Positions 34,871 through 46,698 are shown, numbered from the stretch's first letter. The stretch: DNA of 48,391 nucleotides from Saccoglossus kowalevskii (GCF_000003605.2 NW_003109983.1:304244-352634), one strand, 5' to 3'. Numbers and translations are program-made. Notes: generated from the letters alone by a model not told the origin.

Positions 34871-34960
34871 GTCCGGACGCACGCACAGACTCACGCACGG
34901 ACACACGGAGGTCAAAACATAAGTCCCCGTTTTCGGACTGCGTCCGAACGGGGACTAATT
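34871..34960 (+). repeat. Hairpin terminus of the repeat array
   Basis: After GGTCCGGACGCACGCACAGA and ACGCACGGACACACGG comes a strong inverted repeat at 34922-34956: AGTCCCCGTTTTCGGA, loop CTGCG, TCCGAACGGGGACT. The stem is perfect except for two extra T. A decayed relative is at 12785-12820. This looks like a fixed 3' end of a non-autonomous element that carries the monomer array. Confidence 0.85.
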
Positions 34961-36321
34961 ACAATAATTTCTAACAGGGTGAACACGTCTCTGAGTTAGT
35001 AACATTTATTTGGGCAATGTATGAGTGGAACTTATTGCAATCAGAATGGTAAGGAAGGTAATCACGTCCAATGTTCTCCTGGCTTACATAACCATGGTAA
35101 CATTAGATGGGAGCATCATCGCCAGACAAGGTTAATTTATTCGGCCGTCGCCTCATCATTATACTTTGGCAGAATTCCCATTATATAACCTATCTTCATT
35201 GTATACGGAACAAAACACAACGGCACGTGCTCTGGTGCATTTCCAAGGTGATCAGAATGGAGCACGAAGCCGGGAAATCGAACGCCATATCACGTGTTTT
35301 GTCCGACCCTTTCTTGTTGTCCTATATCATTATTACCATGTGGATACATATATTTTTCATGTTATTTACCATAACTTCGCTTCTTTTTATTGGATTTATT
35401 TCATTGTTGTATGTAATTGGTCAGTGTTTATTATCTCCAGTTATGTTTTCAAGATTGAGTAGTTGTAGCCAAATTTCCTATATATAGATTTATGCTGTTT
35501 GTGTGATGCAAAGAAACACACTTTGGCCTGTATTCAGCCATTTCTATCAGTTTATTTGTGTTAGTTCTCCCTGATTGGCTCAATTAAAACAACCAATCAG
35601 ATTAATTGACGCCAAGGATTAAAATTCTAAGGTGTGAATCCAGCCTTGGCTTTAAATAGACGAAGATCTGTACTCCATGTGATACATTGTTCTAATTCGT
35701 CCTAGCGCATGTAGTTTTTCAACTAGCTATATCTCGTTCCTGCACAACTGAATAAATGCGTGTTCACCTTTAGAACATTGCACATTGGTGTACCGTGTAC
35801 CGTGTACTACTGCTTGATGTATCTGGTGAGATTTAAAGATCCTATACTGTTTGTGGCAGTTCTCCCCACATCCTATTCGTTTAAAAATACTAATGACGTG
35901 GTATAAGACAGTGATATTTATTGGTTTTAACTTGAAATTGATGAATCAACTGAGGTCAAATAAAGCTTTTCTTAACACGGGCTCGTAAGGACGGCCACGG
36001 AAGGTCGGCTTCAGCAAAACAGTGCGAATCGGACGACGTGAGGTGAGACTGTGACTATTTCATAAAACAAAAAAATAAATGAAAGCTCACAGCTATCTCG
36101 CTGTCAACGAGATCTCGGGTACCCTTTCCGCCGAAGCCATATTGTTTATATAAAACGTCTTCTGAGTTCATTCATACTAGTATTCAGCGATGTTATTTTG
36201 GTATTCAAATTATTGACGATGCTAGGATCCACATTAAAAAGCGCCCTCATTTGATTACTGTTACAACACATATATCGAAAATACTATATGTTCCACATGA
36301 TTGTCGTTGAAAGATTCCCCG
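34961..36321. other. Downstream of gene C, no gene seen
   Basis: About 1.4 kb. A poly(A) signal on the minus strand (AATAAA at 35922-35917) lies about 400 bp beyond the gene C stop and could end its transcript. The segment 35640-35830, with TTTAAATAGAC, AATAAATGCG and a GTACCGTGTACCGTGTACT repeat, has the look of a promoter/poly(A) unit such as an LTR; no paired LTR was found. Confidence 0.4.
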
Positions 36322-36624
36322 TTAAGCTTGTGACAAATATACACGCCAATACACACAGTTGAAGGCGACGAAGAACACAGGAAAAATAATTCTTGCTCCC
36401 CGGTCCACGTATTTGGCCCGGTTCATTGAACAACACGCTGTTCTCATCTGTTCGTCTATGTTGTCCGTTGCTTCAGCTGGAATGTTTTTCCTTACTGTGT
36501 GCACTTTACCGTCGTTATCGTCCATGTCCTTGGAGAAAATAACCCTGATTCCATCGCGTGACCTCAGATCACCATTGTCAATCCTACTTCGTCCAAGACT
36601 AAAATTTTGCAGCATCTCCAATTC
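36322..36624 (-). CDS. Gene C exon 9: M3-M4 loop and M4
   Basis: Acceptor CCTTTATTTTAAG, phase 0, 303 bp to TAA/stop at 36324-36322. The loop is acidic/basic ([18 protein letters not shown]), with [20 protein letters not shown] leading into M4 and the tail RVYLSQA. The AAG acceptor is less common than CAG but fits the phase. Confidence 0.92.
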   Translation of the reverse strand, partial: ELEMLQNFSLGRSRIDNGDLRSRDGIRVIFSKDMDDNDGKVHTVRKNIPAEATDNIDEQMRTACCSMNRAKYVDRGARIIFPVFFVAFNCVYWRVYLSQA

Positions 36625-39600
36625 CTTAAAATAAAGGGGGAAAATATTAAATATTTTCATTAATATCTTCATTTTTCATTTTTCATCTTTCATTAAATTT
36701 GAAGATGTTTGATCGTTGATCCGGTTATTTTGAAAAATAATAAAGCTATTTAGGAGAAACGTTGCGTGACGTAAACATTACGTGGATTTGAGAAAGCAAT
36801 GTCACTCAAACATTTTGTAAATGTGTCAAAACCGTTATTTTTTTGTTGATGAACGCCGTGCATTTACGTCGCCTAGCTGCTTCGTCGCTTGGGGCGCAAC
36901 AAAACGTATTAGAAGCGATTCAACTTAAATCGTTATATGATAGTTTTCACATTATTACCTCTTTTCGTTTCTGTTGCTCCATGGCCGCTAAGCGGCCGGC
37001 TTTATCTATGGTGTCTTTTCCAAACACATAAATATAATTGGCAGCGGCAAACTCCAGCAATGCGGCGAAAACAAAAAACATACACGAGGCCATCCACACG
37101 TCGATCGCCTAGGAAATATGAAAAACTTTGTTTATACGAATTTTGTTGCGCAAGTATCGTACCAATCTGATTAAAATCTGATGTAGTGTATGGGCTTTAA
37201 TTATTTTGGCTATAAACTTATTTTAATTTTATTTTTTATTACTTTTGTTATTAATGCCTTTTTATTTTATTATTTTACTTTGATTTTGATTTTTTTTAAT
37301 TCCGCCCTACATACATCTGATCCGACGCCTACGTAAGTCCCGTTCAAATCTCGCGTAAGTAACAGCCAATCACAGGCCCCCTTTTATACAGGCTGTCGGT
37401 GCTTANNNNNNNNNNNNNNNNNNNNNNNNNNNNNNNNNNNNNNNNNNNNNNNNNNNNNNNNNNNNNNNNNNNNNNNNNNNNNNNNNNNNNNNNNNNNNNN
37501 NNNNNNNNNNNNNNNNNNNNNNNNNNNNNNNNNNNNNNNNNNNNNNNNNNNNNNNNNNNNNNNNNNNNNNNNNNNNNNNNNNNNNNNNNNNNNNNNNNNN
37601 NNNNNNNNNNNNNNNNNNNNNNNNNNNNNNNNNNNNNNNNNNNNNNNNNNNNNNNNNNNNNNNNNNNNNNNNNNNNNNNNNNNNNNNNNNNNNNNNNNNN
37701 NNNNNNNNNNNNNNNNNNNNNNNNNNNNNNNNNNNNNNNNNNNNNNNNNNNNNNNNNNNNNNNNNNNNNNNNNNNNNNNNNNNNNNNNNNNNNNNNNNNN
37801 NNNNNNNNNNNNNNNNNNNNNNNNNNNNNNNNNNNNNNNNNNNNNNNNNNNNNNNNNNNNNNNNNNNNNNNNNNNNNNNNNNNNNNNNNNNNNNNNNNNN
37901 NNNNNNNNNNNNNNNNNNNNNNNNNNNNNNNNNNNNNNNNNNNNNNNNNNNNNNNNNNNNNNNNNNNNNNNNNNNNNNNNNNNNNNNNNNNNNNNNNNNN
38001 NNNNNNNNNNNNNNNNNNNNNNNNNNNNNNNNNNNNNNNNNNNNNNNNNNNNNNNNNNNNNNNNNNNNNNNNNNNNNNNNNNNNNNNNNNNNNNNNNNNN
38101 NNNNNNNNNNNNNNNNNNNNNNNNNNNNNNNNNNNNNNNNNNNNNNNNNNNNNNNNNNNNNNNNNNNNNNNNNNNNNNNNNNNNNNNNNNNNNNGGTATC
38201 GTACAACTGGGTATTAGCCGCCGGAAATTTTGAAAAAATAAATTATCATAGCTTACCGTTGGGTAGGATACAGCCGGAAGTGACTGCCTCGCGCCAGTGA
38301 TTTGCGTTGCCATGGTTAATATCGTGGTAATTCCCAGCGCCACGCGTGCAGCCGTGGCATTCATGTGTAACCAGAAGGAAACCCAAGATAATATTACCAA
38401 GAGGGCGCTGGGTATGTACGTCGTTAGTATGTAGAATCCCATCTGGCGCTCAAGAGTGAAGTGTACCTCCAGAAAGGACCAATTCGCTGAAAATGTAGAC
38501 GTGATTTTGTGGTTGTTTTTGTCGTTGTTTTTTGCATATAATTCAACGTATTAATTTACCGTAGCTTAGTCTATCTTACTGTTTTGTACACCAATCTCAA
38601 ATATACACTGGATAGCGAATTCAGTATATAAGTATGGATGGGTAGGTTCGGTGTACGACTCTAAACAGTTTCTGCAGCAAAGGGCGTAATGCCGATTATT
38701 TCGGAAGTAATGTACCCGGCATCACTACTAAAGCATCCGAATTGTATTAACCTGTGTAGTTCTCTGACTGTTTACTTACTAAGACCGTAGTCTTGTAAAT
38801 ATTCCACTGTTGTATAACTAGTTAGTTCAAACTGTGGCAGTTTTATGTCCGTGTATACTGCTACTGGATCTACTTTTCGCCAATACAGCGCCAAATGGCT
38901 GGCATCATAGGCATCTGTGATATACAAACACATTATCTGACGTAAATCAACCCTGGATTGCAAATCACTTTTAGTATGATTCACTGTGCCTTTCATTAAA
39001 GTTTTTATGAGATGTCCTTGTTTAATTATTACCAAACAAACTATTTTCAACATGATCGGACTCGGAAGGACTGGGAACTGGAATTTATATAGCTACAAAG
39101 ACCACGTGATTAACTCGGGGATTTGCCAACAAATAAAAATTGATAATAACGAGTAAGTTAAGGAGCAAAAAGTTCATTCAATGATATCAATAACGCGGCT
39201 ACTTACAACTCAGCAAAACCATTTTGCATTTGTGCTTGTCCATGGGAAACCATCGTAAATTCATATTACACGAGAGTGTCAGGCTTAACCTGCAATTTTT
39301 AAAAAAATACTCGGGGAATAAATTAATAACGGTGCACAGCAATATGTATGAATTATCAGAGATGGATGCTGCGGTTCACCACCTAGGTGGTGTCACGGCC
39401 TATAAATTGGACAGACTCAGGACAGTTTGGGGTCGATCATTTCAACTTGGTGTCCGTCACTTCAACTTGCTTTACAGGCTACAACCATCATTCTGTGAGA
39501 CTTGTATGAACTGCTCTGCGATCTCCTGCTTCCAGCGATGCCCTCTAGAATACCAGCGTTCCTCTGCAAGCAAGACTCCTGTATTTCTCCGTTGTTGTGT

Positions 39601-42600
39601 TGCAGAAGCCATTGACTGTCGTCCATTAATACATCCCGGAACTGTGATTTATCACCAATGCACACTTCCCTAAGCAATCCCTTATTTTAGTAACTTTATT
39701 CATTGTATTTTCTGTGCTTTATTTCTTGTAAATATTTTGAGAGGTATTAAAGCCAGATGCTTTAACTCGATATTTTGGTGTATGTGTATTTTATTTCCAG
39801 TACTATTGTCTTGTCTACCCCATTCTAGCAGTGACAGAAACCCCTGTCCAATGTGAGTTCTGTGGGTGGCCCTCTCAATTGCGATAAGAAGGCCTTACAC
39901 TGTAACAACTACCAACGTATACGTAATTCGTATCAACGACAGTAATATTAGCTGCCGTTTTACAATTGACAATTTCCATATTGCAACGTACTTTTGTAAG
40001 CGAACTCAAAAAATTGTTTCTCTAACAAGAATAATATTCACAGTGGGAAAGTGATTGGTTCTTTTACTGGCTTTGTCAGATGCGAATCGGCTATTTCGCA
40101 ACCAATGTGACTTCAGTATATACAGGAATGTAATATTATTTTTTTCTTCACGCAGAAGACCTTAAACAAAATAATACTCTCGAAAAAGATAAATCGCAAT
40201 TCGACACTTTTATTTCAGATGCTGACAAATGTGGCATCTTTCTCAAATTTTCAAAACCAAATACAGTATAATAAAATATAAAATAAAATAAAATAAAACA
40301 AATAACGCAAAAGTATTCGGGAAACAAACGGGGCAAAAAATGTATAAAAATAAACGCACGTGGTATAAAGCACGTTACATTTCTATGATACAATAGGTCA
40401 CTTCGTGGTCACGTTAGACTACGCATTCCTACGCAGTTGTACCAACGCGAGGAAAACCGGTCAACCGTATTCGATATCACTTCACTCTAAAATCAGTTTT
40501 AGATACAGCGCCATACACACACCGTTGAGAAAACAAGATGTCCGCGTTTACCCATTCCAGCTCTTCTCGCTCAGATCGATTGGCCACTTGCAAAAATATT
40601 TGTTCGGGGATATATTTTATTGAAGATATGAACCTCGATTTCGTTGGGAAACAGGTGAATACTAGCTGTAAATACTTATTTTACTACTCTACGACACATG
40701 TGGTTTCTCATCGTATTTTAACGTATACCCAATATCGATGTTTCGAAAAAAAGGGTGGAATTGATGACCAGCGGTTTGTGAATTCTTCTTTTGCAGTTAT
40801 TCGCAAAGTTAATTGATTGCCTCGGTGCCTTATCATGTCGTGTGGTCCACGTATTGATATCAATATGAAACATGTTTACTACGAAATCGATATGTTTTGT
40901 ACAAAAGTAAATAGTTGTAACGTAGATGCAGTAGCATAAAGATTAATTAAAGACAAATAGTAAATACTTGTGTTGTATTTACATTCACAACTATTTCATA
41001 TCAAAAAATCAAACACAGCATCGTTCCAAATTTGGAGAGGGAAATTACCAAATTCTACCTCTTTCTCTTTGTATGTGATCAAATCAAATTATTTGTCGGT
41101 GATACCATCTTAACGCACTGGAAAAAGATTGCATTCCTGTGATATATTGCATAAACAAAATCTGCGCACGCGCGGGAATAGAGTCCCAAGTGACGATAAC
41201 AACGCATGCCAGAAACGCAAAGGCTGATGGGTAGACGCTTGTTTGTAAACAATGACACGCTATGGCCATCTGACGCATGCGCAGGTGACGACTCTCCCCT
41301 TTTAATTCCTAAACAGGGACATATAGTCATATGTGTCGCTCATTGAAGTAAATATAACTACCAGAAAATATTATTCAATTGTAAGTGGACATGGATTTAC
41401 GGCATAAATCGTATTGTTCTGCCCTGAATTTATGTAACTACATAATCTGCCATAGAGAATGTCCGAACAGCGCCAATGTATAATTTCGCATAATACAACT
41501 CATAACCAGACGTGTAGAGCGAAAGGAGTTGATTTATCGTTCATGTTTTTAATGTATTTTTCTTTCAGTTATTTTTTTTTTATTTTATCATTCCTCGCAT
41601 CAAAAGGTTACAGTTTAGATACTGAACATATAACAACACGCGCTGAGTTCCCGGATGTCGTTATCAAGGTATCCATGATTTATTTAATCATAGCTTAGCA
41701 ACCAAATATCTCGAAATTTGAATATTGTGTTCAAGATGGATATAGTAAGTAATGACGTCATATCCATTCATCAGAAATACTGCGGTAGAATATGCCATAC
41801 TCTTTTTTCTAAGATCGTTTTGTTGTTGTTGTTGTTATTGTATTGATTTTGATAATTAGTTTTACTACTTGTATATATTCACTCGCTCATAGTCATTTAC
41901 GTGTATTTTGTTAGAGCCGAAGTGACATACGCCTCTTTTATATAAAACAGTATTTTTTTTTAGAATTTGAAATTACTATTTTGTTGTCCAATGCACCTAT
42001 AATTGTAATTACCACTTTATTTTGTTTATTCATTTATTTTGGTAATTTTAATATTTACATTCCTTGCGGCAATTTTGAATTTTTTACAAACAAGTTCATA
42101 CCAATTCACAGAACATTCACTTTTTTGTAATGTTGTAGTAGTGGATTTCGTAACATTCGAATTTTCGGGAAACTTTTACAGTGTTTTAAATTATGGCAAA
42201 CATACGGGTTACCTTTTTTGTTTTTTTAACAGTAATGTTGTTTTATGGAATCGTACTAGTATTGGTTTTCAAAACGTTGTTTGTAAGTATTTTGGATCAT
42301 AATGAATTAGTTATGTACAGAAATGGTAAGGACGAGGACTGTTCGAAATACTGTGAAGTAATAAAATCAGTACTAGTCTTATCAACGTGACATAAGAATT
42401 AGTTTCACGAGTGGTAAAACCGTCCTAATAAAACAACATTCAGTTTAGTTGTATGAATGTTTTACAGTCGAACTATAACATATTGACGATTATAATATAG
42501 CTGTTAGGGGAATCGGGCAATAACAGAACGTAAACACCATCCACCAATACACAGTCGCAACCCAACAGAATGTGTGAAAACTGACATACTTAAACTACCT

Positions 42601-45600
42601 AAATAAAGCATTATGCGAAAAAAGCCCTACCTCATACTGTAAAACACTTCGCCATCTGATGAAACACTCAGGGCTCTGTTGTCGGTAGTGACGTGGTGAA
42701 AAGTGGCCTTTTTCTCGTTGTCGAAGTAAAGATCTGGCCTCCATATATTGTCAATAAAATCGTGCGAGTACAGTGTGATGGTGTTGGAGCTGTTGTGACG
42801 AAGTCTTGGATCCCACCACCGTTGATGAAGATATATAGTGACGGAATATTCCTGAAAAAAAACACACCAATCTCAAAAACATTCATATTTAAACTTACCG
42901 TGCCATTTCCTTGGGTAATACAGTTTTTATTGCTACCATAATATGACTGTATATGATGTTATCATATATAATCCAAGGAATACGTTGATGGATGGGTTGA
43001 TTATATTGTTTTGGCTTTTCCGATACGACTTTTAAAGATACGTTTTTTTTTTAATTTGAGCAAATCCCCCGACACTACGTGAATGGAACAATATACAATG
43101 ATGTGCATAGTGAAAACACAGTTAACACAAAAAAACAACAATACGCACCATTGTAGTTTCTTTAACGGAGTCGAAACTATTGATGAATATGTTACATGTG
43201 ACATTTAGTGGAGGCCCTGAAAAAAAAAAGAGTCCACAGAAATACATAATAGCCATTACATATTTATTAGATTTCGTTATTTGTCGCACACTATAGTTTC
43301 AGGTTTTGAGATTTAAAATGTCACATGTACATTGACATAATGTTTTATAATAGACATCATCGCGATTGAAAAGGGTAATTTAGCTCACCTGGAATTATTA
43401 AAAACAACATAGTCAGCTCCAATTACGACGTTTGTATATTCGACTAAAATTTTTAGTACGTTTACAGTGATTCTTGTTATTTCAATATTTGAATAACACT
43501 TACTACAGACACAGCTGCCGAGTTTTATTTAAGCATATCGATTGTTACGTCATTTTTAGAAAACATATGTACATGTTGTATAATTCGTTTATTATTTTTT
43601 CTTCAGCACATTGCATAAATATTAAATGAAACTGGACATACCTGACAACGAAATGAACATTTTTATTGTAATGCGATATAAGCTCAATTGCAAACGTAAT
43701 CGAATTCTCATTTTGTGATAAATCGTATAATTTAATATGTATAGATCTTTGACTCTCATGGAATTATATACACTTCAATGATTTTTCCAGAATTTCTGTA
43801 AAAGCAATTTGGCATTTCCATTTGAAGATGCAATATAAACGAAAGCGTTTCCTATTATGTTATTGTTCGATATTTTTTAATGTAGATCAAATTAGGATAG
43901 GATTTATCATAGACTGAACATGTTACGTTTGCAAACACATAGTAGTATTTCTTAGATGAAAAATTAAAACCACCAATACACATTGTGCAGTAATTTTTAA
44001 TGTACGTACGAATGCGTCTATATATTACGTACTCTTTGGGCTCGTTGTTTTTAACGCGCACCCGAAGACGAATTCAAACCTCACTGTATGATGGGATACA
44101 GTGTAGTGAAGACAAATTATAAGTTAGTTCATACATGGCAACAAGTACCGACTTTTTTTTTCATTTTAATTTTTGTTATCGCGCGCACGAGGTTCACTAG
44201 TGACGAACAAGGTTCTGATTTGGAAATCTACACAAAGAATATAGATCGTGAATTCTGCTATCCGATTGCTGGAAACTACTCATGCATTTTTTAAACTATA
44301 AATCCATTTTCAAAATTAAATGTATGATTATTGTAAATATAAATTCATTTTCAAAAGTGTAATTACAAATGTATAATTTACATTTTGATTAGTACTTTGA
44401 TTAGTACATTTTTACTCGTTTTTTAAAATGCAAATCAAAATTGTAGTAAATTATAAATGCGTAAAACAAAATACAAAAACTGTCATACTTTTATAAAAGC
44501 ATGGTCGTGATCTTCCTCAATTATTGCAAGCGCTTCTGCGTCAGATTTAAACAAAAAAGTGTTCTAATGTAAACGTACCACTAAATCTTCAATATGAGAA
44601 AGGCAAACCGACTCATCCGTAACATTTTCGAACACGACCGTACGGTGTTTAACAACTTGTATTGCTTTCAGTGTCAAACGTATTACAAATCCTTTACGTT
44701 CACTGCGAGATCCCGCGTTATATAGTACGTGAAATTGAGGTCATAGCGTCGTAGTGACGTCAAAACATCGCGTGGAATTATACAAACGCGCAAATAAGTT
44801 TGAGGTATGTCCACGTCTAATAATGTACCGAACATATATAATGATGTCAAACAGCATAATTGTAAAATGAAAGGATTTCTGCAGCAGACGTTCGATTCGC
44901 GTCTTCCGCACATTGCGTGATGTAAACTCGCCAATTATGCTCATTATTTTTACCAATACATAACATTCTATTAATATTTCCGGAAAACAACCCCTCATAT
45001 GATGTGAGCACGTAAGGTCATGGCAGACTAAAAAATTATGCGGAAAATAACCATTATTGGACACAATGTTGCTGATTTCACTGGGAACAAGTTTCGTTTA
45101 CAGTTAGTAATTGATGTTGTGTGTGCCAAGCTGTCTCTACTTCCTTCACCGTTTGAAATATTTCGACCGCTGTATCTTGCATCATTGCGCCTAGAGTTGC
45201 GTACAAATGCATAACAGAACGTACATACATGTATGACAAGCCTAAAAACGCCAGCATGGTTTGTTATCGATCAATATTGTTAATATAAAACGTATTTTAC
45301 GCGTTTCAATTTGATTATGCCCTGAACAAACATTACCGCCTGGCTGTTTTTGTCTCGTGCTGTGTATATATACATGTACAACTAAACTATTCATAGAAAC
45401 ATACAACTTACCGTTGAAATATGGTCGTATCGAGCTTGTTCCGTGGTTAGATAACACCGTGTCGATCAGTCGCTGTTGTTCAATCAAATCTCTATCTATT
45501 AGCCTGCAAGCGAGTAAAGATATTATCAAAATGGTCGTGTAAATGTTTTATTTTGTAGTCATTATGATCGAAAAAGGGGAATTCTGAAAAACATTGTTTT

Positions 45601-45837
45601 TTTTATTTTGAGTAGATTGCGTTGTTGTTATTTGTATACTTATATAGTTAGGTGGATGAATTATATAAACAAACCGTTTCAAACTACGCACTGAGTTTGT
45701 CATTATACGGCAAAACAGTTCTATTACGTAACAATTCAGATATGTCGTGCTTATACTGATGGGCGGGGCATTTACTACGCGAAAAGAAAGATTATGCGTA
45801 AAAGACGCCACGCATGCATGTCACAGCTGACTCCCAT
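36322..45837 (-). CDS. Gene C: Cys-loop ligand-gated anion channel subunit (9 exons, ~446 aa)
   Basis: Exons 5' to 3' on the minus strand: 45837-45779 (tentative), 45503-45412, 43216-43149, 42851-42631, 39289-39207, 38914-38780, 38486-38257, 37108-36959 and 36624-36322; total 1341 nt, one open frame. Order: N-terminal helix ending RPYFNG, loop D ([16 protein letters not shown]), loop A ([10 protein letters not shown]), Cys-loop, M1, M2 ([18 protein letters not shown]), M3, M4 ([17 protein letters not shown]), stop soon after. It is closest to gene A in M1-M2. Loop D has His in place of Arg; loop C keeps Tyr near the GlyR Tyr202 position but has no cysteines. It lies tandem to gene B, about 16 kb upstream of it on the same strand, with the transposon between. 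Ligand unknown. Confidence 0.93.
36959..37108 (-). CDS. Gene C exon 8: M3 (150 bp)
   Basis: Acceptor ATTTCCTAG and donor GTAATA; 150 bp. It encodes [20 protein letters not shown] (M3), then [18 protein letters not shown] and MEQQKRKE. Phase 0 at both ends. Confidence 0.94.
37406..38194. other. Assembly gap (789 N)
   Basis: A run of N inside the gene C intron between the M2 and M3 exons. No exon is missing there, because the flanking exons join in phase 0 at the same place as in genes A and B. Confidence 1.
38257..38486 (-). CDS. Gene C exon 7: M1-M2 (230 bp)
   Basis: Acceptor ATTTTCAG and donor GTAAGC; 230 bp. It encodes [15 protein letters not shown]1 ([20 protein letters not shown]), VSFWLHMNA and M2. 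Ala at -2', Ala at 2', Leu at 9' and Met at 11'. Ends after SYPT in phase 0. Confidence 0.95.
38780..38914 (-). CDS. Gene C exon 6: loop B to loop C (135 bp)
   Basis: Acceptor TATATCACAG and donor GTAAGT. It completes Tyr, then [31 protein letters not shown] and VEYLQDYGL. One codon shorter than in gene A. Phases 1 in and 1 out as in A and B. Confidence 0.94.
39207..39289 (-). CDS. Gene C exon 5: Cys-loop (83 bp)
   Basis: Acceptor AAAATTGCAG and donor GTAAGT; 83 bp. [20 protein letters not shown] then C, KMVLLS: Cys-x13-Cys with FPMD. Leu replaces the loop-B Glu, as in A and B. Confidence 0.95.
39290..41159. other. Gene C intron 4, first part; possible LTR-like segment
   Basis: The segment 39350-39850 is GC-richer than its surroundings. 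It has a perfect 16-bp palindrome (CACCACCTAGGTGGTG, 39377-39392) just before CCTATAAATTGG (TATA-like), and later TATTAAAG and a T-rich tail ending CATTCTAGCAGTGACAG. That order resembles a solo LTR, but ends and target duplication are not clear. An open frame 40538-40654 ends at a plausible donor (CAG|GTGAAT) but is unrecognised. Confidence 0.35.
41160..41305 (+). mobile_element. TTAA-associated MITE, copy 2 (left end missing)
   Basis: Starts inside the element at TCTGCGCACGCGCGGGAAT; the TCGTCACC outer part is lost. The right end is intact: GCAGGTGACGACTCTCCCC then TTAA (41302-41305). Same orientation as copy 1; lies in gene C intron 4. Confidence 0.85.
41306..42630. other. Gene C intron 4, remainder
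   Basis: About 1.3 kb, very T-rich on the plus strand. Open frames 41525-41671 and 42193-42390 (+) begin with hydrophobic stretches resembling signal peptides, but T-rich DNA makes such frames by chance; no downstream exon could be joined. Confidence 0.4.
42631..42851 (-). CDS. Gene C exon 4: loops D, A and E (221 bp)
   Basis: Acceptor TTTTTTTTCAG and donor GTAGGG; 221 bp. [20 protein letters not shown], then [20 protein letters not shown], then [18 protein letters not shown]. An NSS sequon follows the loop D segment. The true frame is not the longest open one here; it was chosen by homology and phase. Confidence 0.95.
43149..43216 (-). CDS. Gene C exon 3 (68 bp)
   Basis: Acceptor TTTTTTTTTCAG and donor GTGCGT; 68 bp. 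[20 protein letters not shown] then T, M. It contains an NVT sequon and an extra Cys. It enters by completing the Gly of RPYFNG. Confidence 0.94.
43217..45411. other. Gene C intron 2
   Basis: About 2.2 kb. A CCAG|GTGAGC donor-like site at 43389 (minus) follows MLFLIIP, but the next stop upstream leaves almost no exon. A plus-strand open frame 44088-44294 with a hydrophobic stretch is unrecognised. Nothing else seen. Confidence 0.45.
45412..45503 (-). CDS. Gene C exon 2: N-terminal helix (92 bp)
   Basis: Acceptor CTCGCTTGCAG and donor GTAAGT; 92 bp, as in gene [21 protein letters not shown], then [10 protein letters not shown] and Gly across the splice: the family's N-terminal helix and RPxFxG motif. 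Confidence 0.94.
45779..45837 (-). CDS. Gene C exon 1: possible signal peptide
   Basis: ATG at 45837 (or the in-frame ATG at 45819) gives [19 protein letters not shown] and ends with 2 nt (GC) before a weak donor GTAGTA. Exon 2 supplies the third base (Ala). Phase 2 matches the gene B exon 1-2 junction. The hydrophobic core is short and the donor poor, so this is the best candidate within the region rather than a firm call. Confidence 0.4.
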
Positions 45838-46483
45838 GATCTCGATATGTTGGGAACATTCGGGATAAAAATATTTTCGGGAAAAACAGCACATTAAAGG
45901 GTTTGTGATGTCGATTATTTTTCTCTACCCCTGAACTGATTTCAATATGTCAATTTATTTCCCTCAAAAATATGGCTTTACTGTCGAAATCCCCCTTTCT
46001 ACAATCGAATGTTATGAAATGATGATTTGCACAGTATACTTAACCTGAAACACGTAGTAAATTTGAGTCGAGCTTTGCCCAACGTATAGTATGGGAAAGG
46101 TGAATTGTGTTGTTGGTAATTTATATTTAGAGATTGTTGTGCTGGTTATCGTATAATTTAATCAATAAAACACGACAGACCTTTATTTTAATTAGCTTGT
46201 ACGTATTAATATATAGGCAAAAGAAGCATAACATGTAATAGAATTTATTTTATTGTGTACCATTAAAGCCAAAATTGAAAAACAGCAATAAATAAAGAAA
46301 AAAATAAATAATTTAATAAAACAATAAAAAAGCGTAAAGTATAAATTAAAAAATAGACCAATAATTAAAAAAATAAAGCATCGAACAATAAATAAATAAA
46401 AAAAGAAGAATCAGATTATTTAAATAGGCTGATTTACAATTTACGGAAAAACAAAGACAAATGTGTGGATTTACTAAAATAAA

Positions 46484-46698
46484 TTATGGAGACCCATGAA
46501 TAAACCAACGACTAAAACGTTTGGTCAATTCATCAAATGTGGTATAAGTAGCGAGATATAAAAGTCTTTCTTTTTCCGATAATACTTTTGGTTCCACTAA
46601 ATATTTTTCAAAAACGGCATTGTTCAGAGCTTCGAATGTGTCACCGATCTCGCCTGTATCACTCAACACAGAGTACATATCACATAAGTAAGAATTAT
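46484..46698 (-). CDS. C-terminal exon of an unidentified gene
   Basis: Acceptor TTGTTTTCACAAG, then an open frame to TAA (46486-46484): NSYLCDMYSVLSDTGEIGDT, FEALNNAVFEKYLVEPKVLS, EKERLLYLATYTTFDELTKR, FSRWFIHGSP. Mixed composition and even codon use look like real coding sequence in this AT-rich area. I do not recognise the family. Its upstream exons would lie to the right on the minus strand; I found none before the window ends. It could be a retrogene or transposon fragment. Confidence 0.4.

Noticed and set aside
35107-35487. 126-residue ORF with hydrophobic C-terminus
   Set aside because: Two overlapping frames are equally open and neither resembles a known protein; hydrophobicity follows base composition.
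37384-38442. Long ORFs spanning the second N gap
   Set aside because: Produced by N; only the M1-M2 portion beyond the gap is real.
41525-41671. Plus-strand signal-peptide-like exon in gene C intron 4
   Set aside because: It comes from T-rich DNA (many Phe codons) and no downstream exon joins its GTATCC donor.
42668-42941. Open frames on both strands across 42.67-42.94 kb
   Set aside because: They are shadows of gene C exon 4, whose true frame encodes loops D and A.
43383-43450. Minus-strand MLFLIIP followed by CCAG|GTGAGC as gene C exon 1 or 2
   Set aside because: A stop lies four codons upstream of the ATG in that frame. The exon at 45412-45503 fits by homology (RPYFNG) and phase, so this site is probably chance.
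44088-44294. Plus-strand hydrophobic ORF in gene C intron 2
   Set aside because: Low-complexity T tract creates the hydrophobic core; no domain or splice support.
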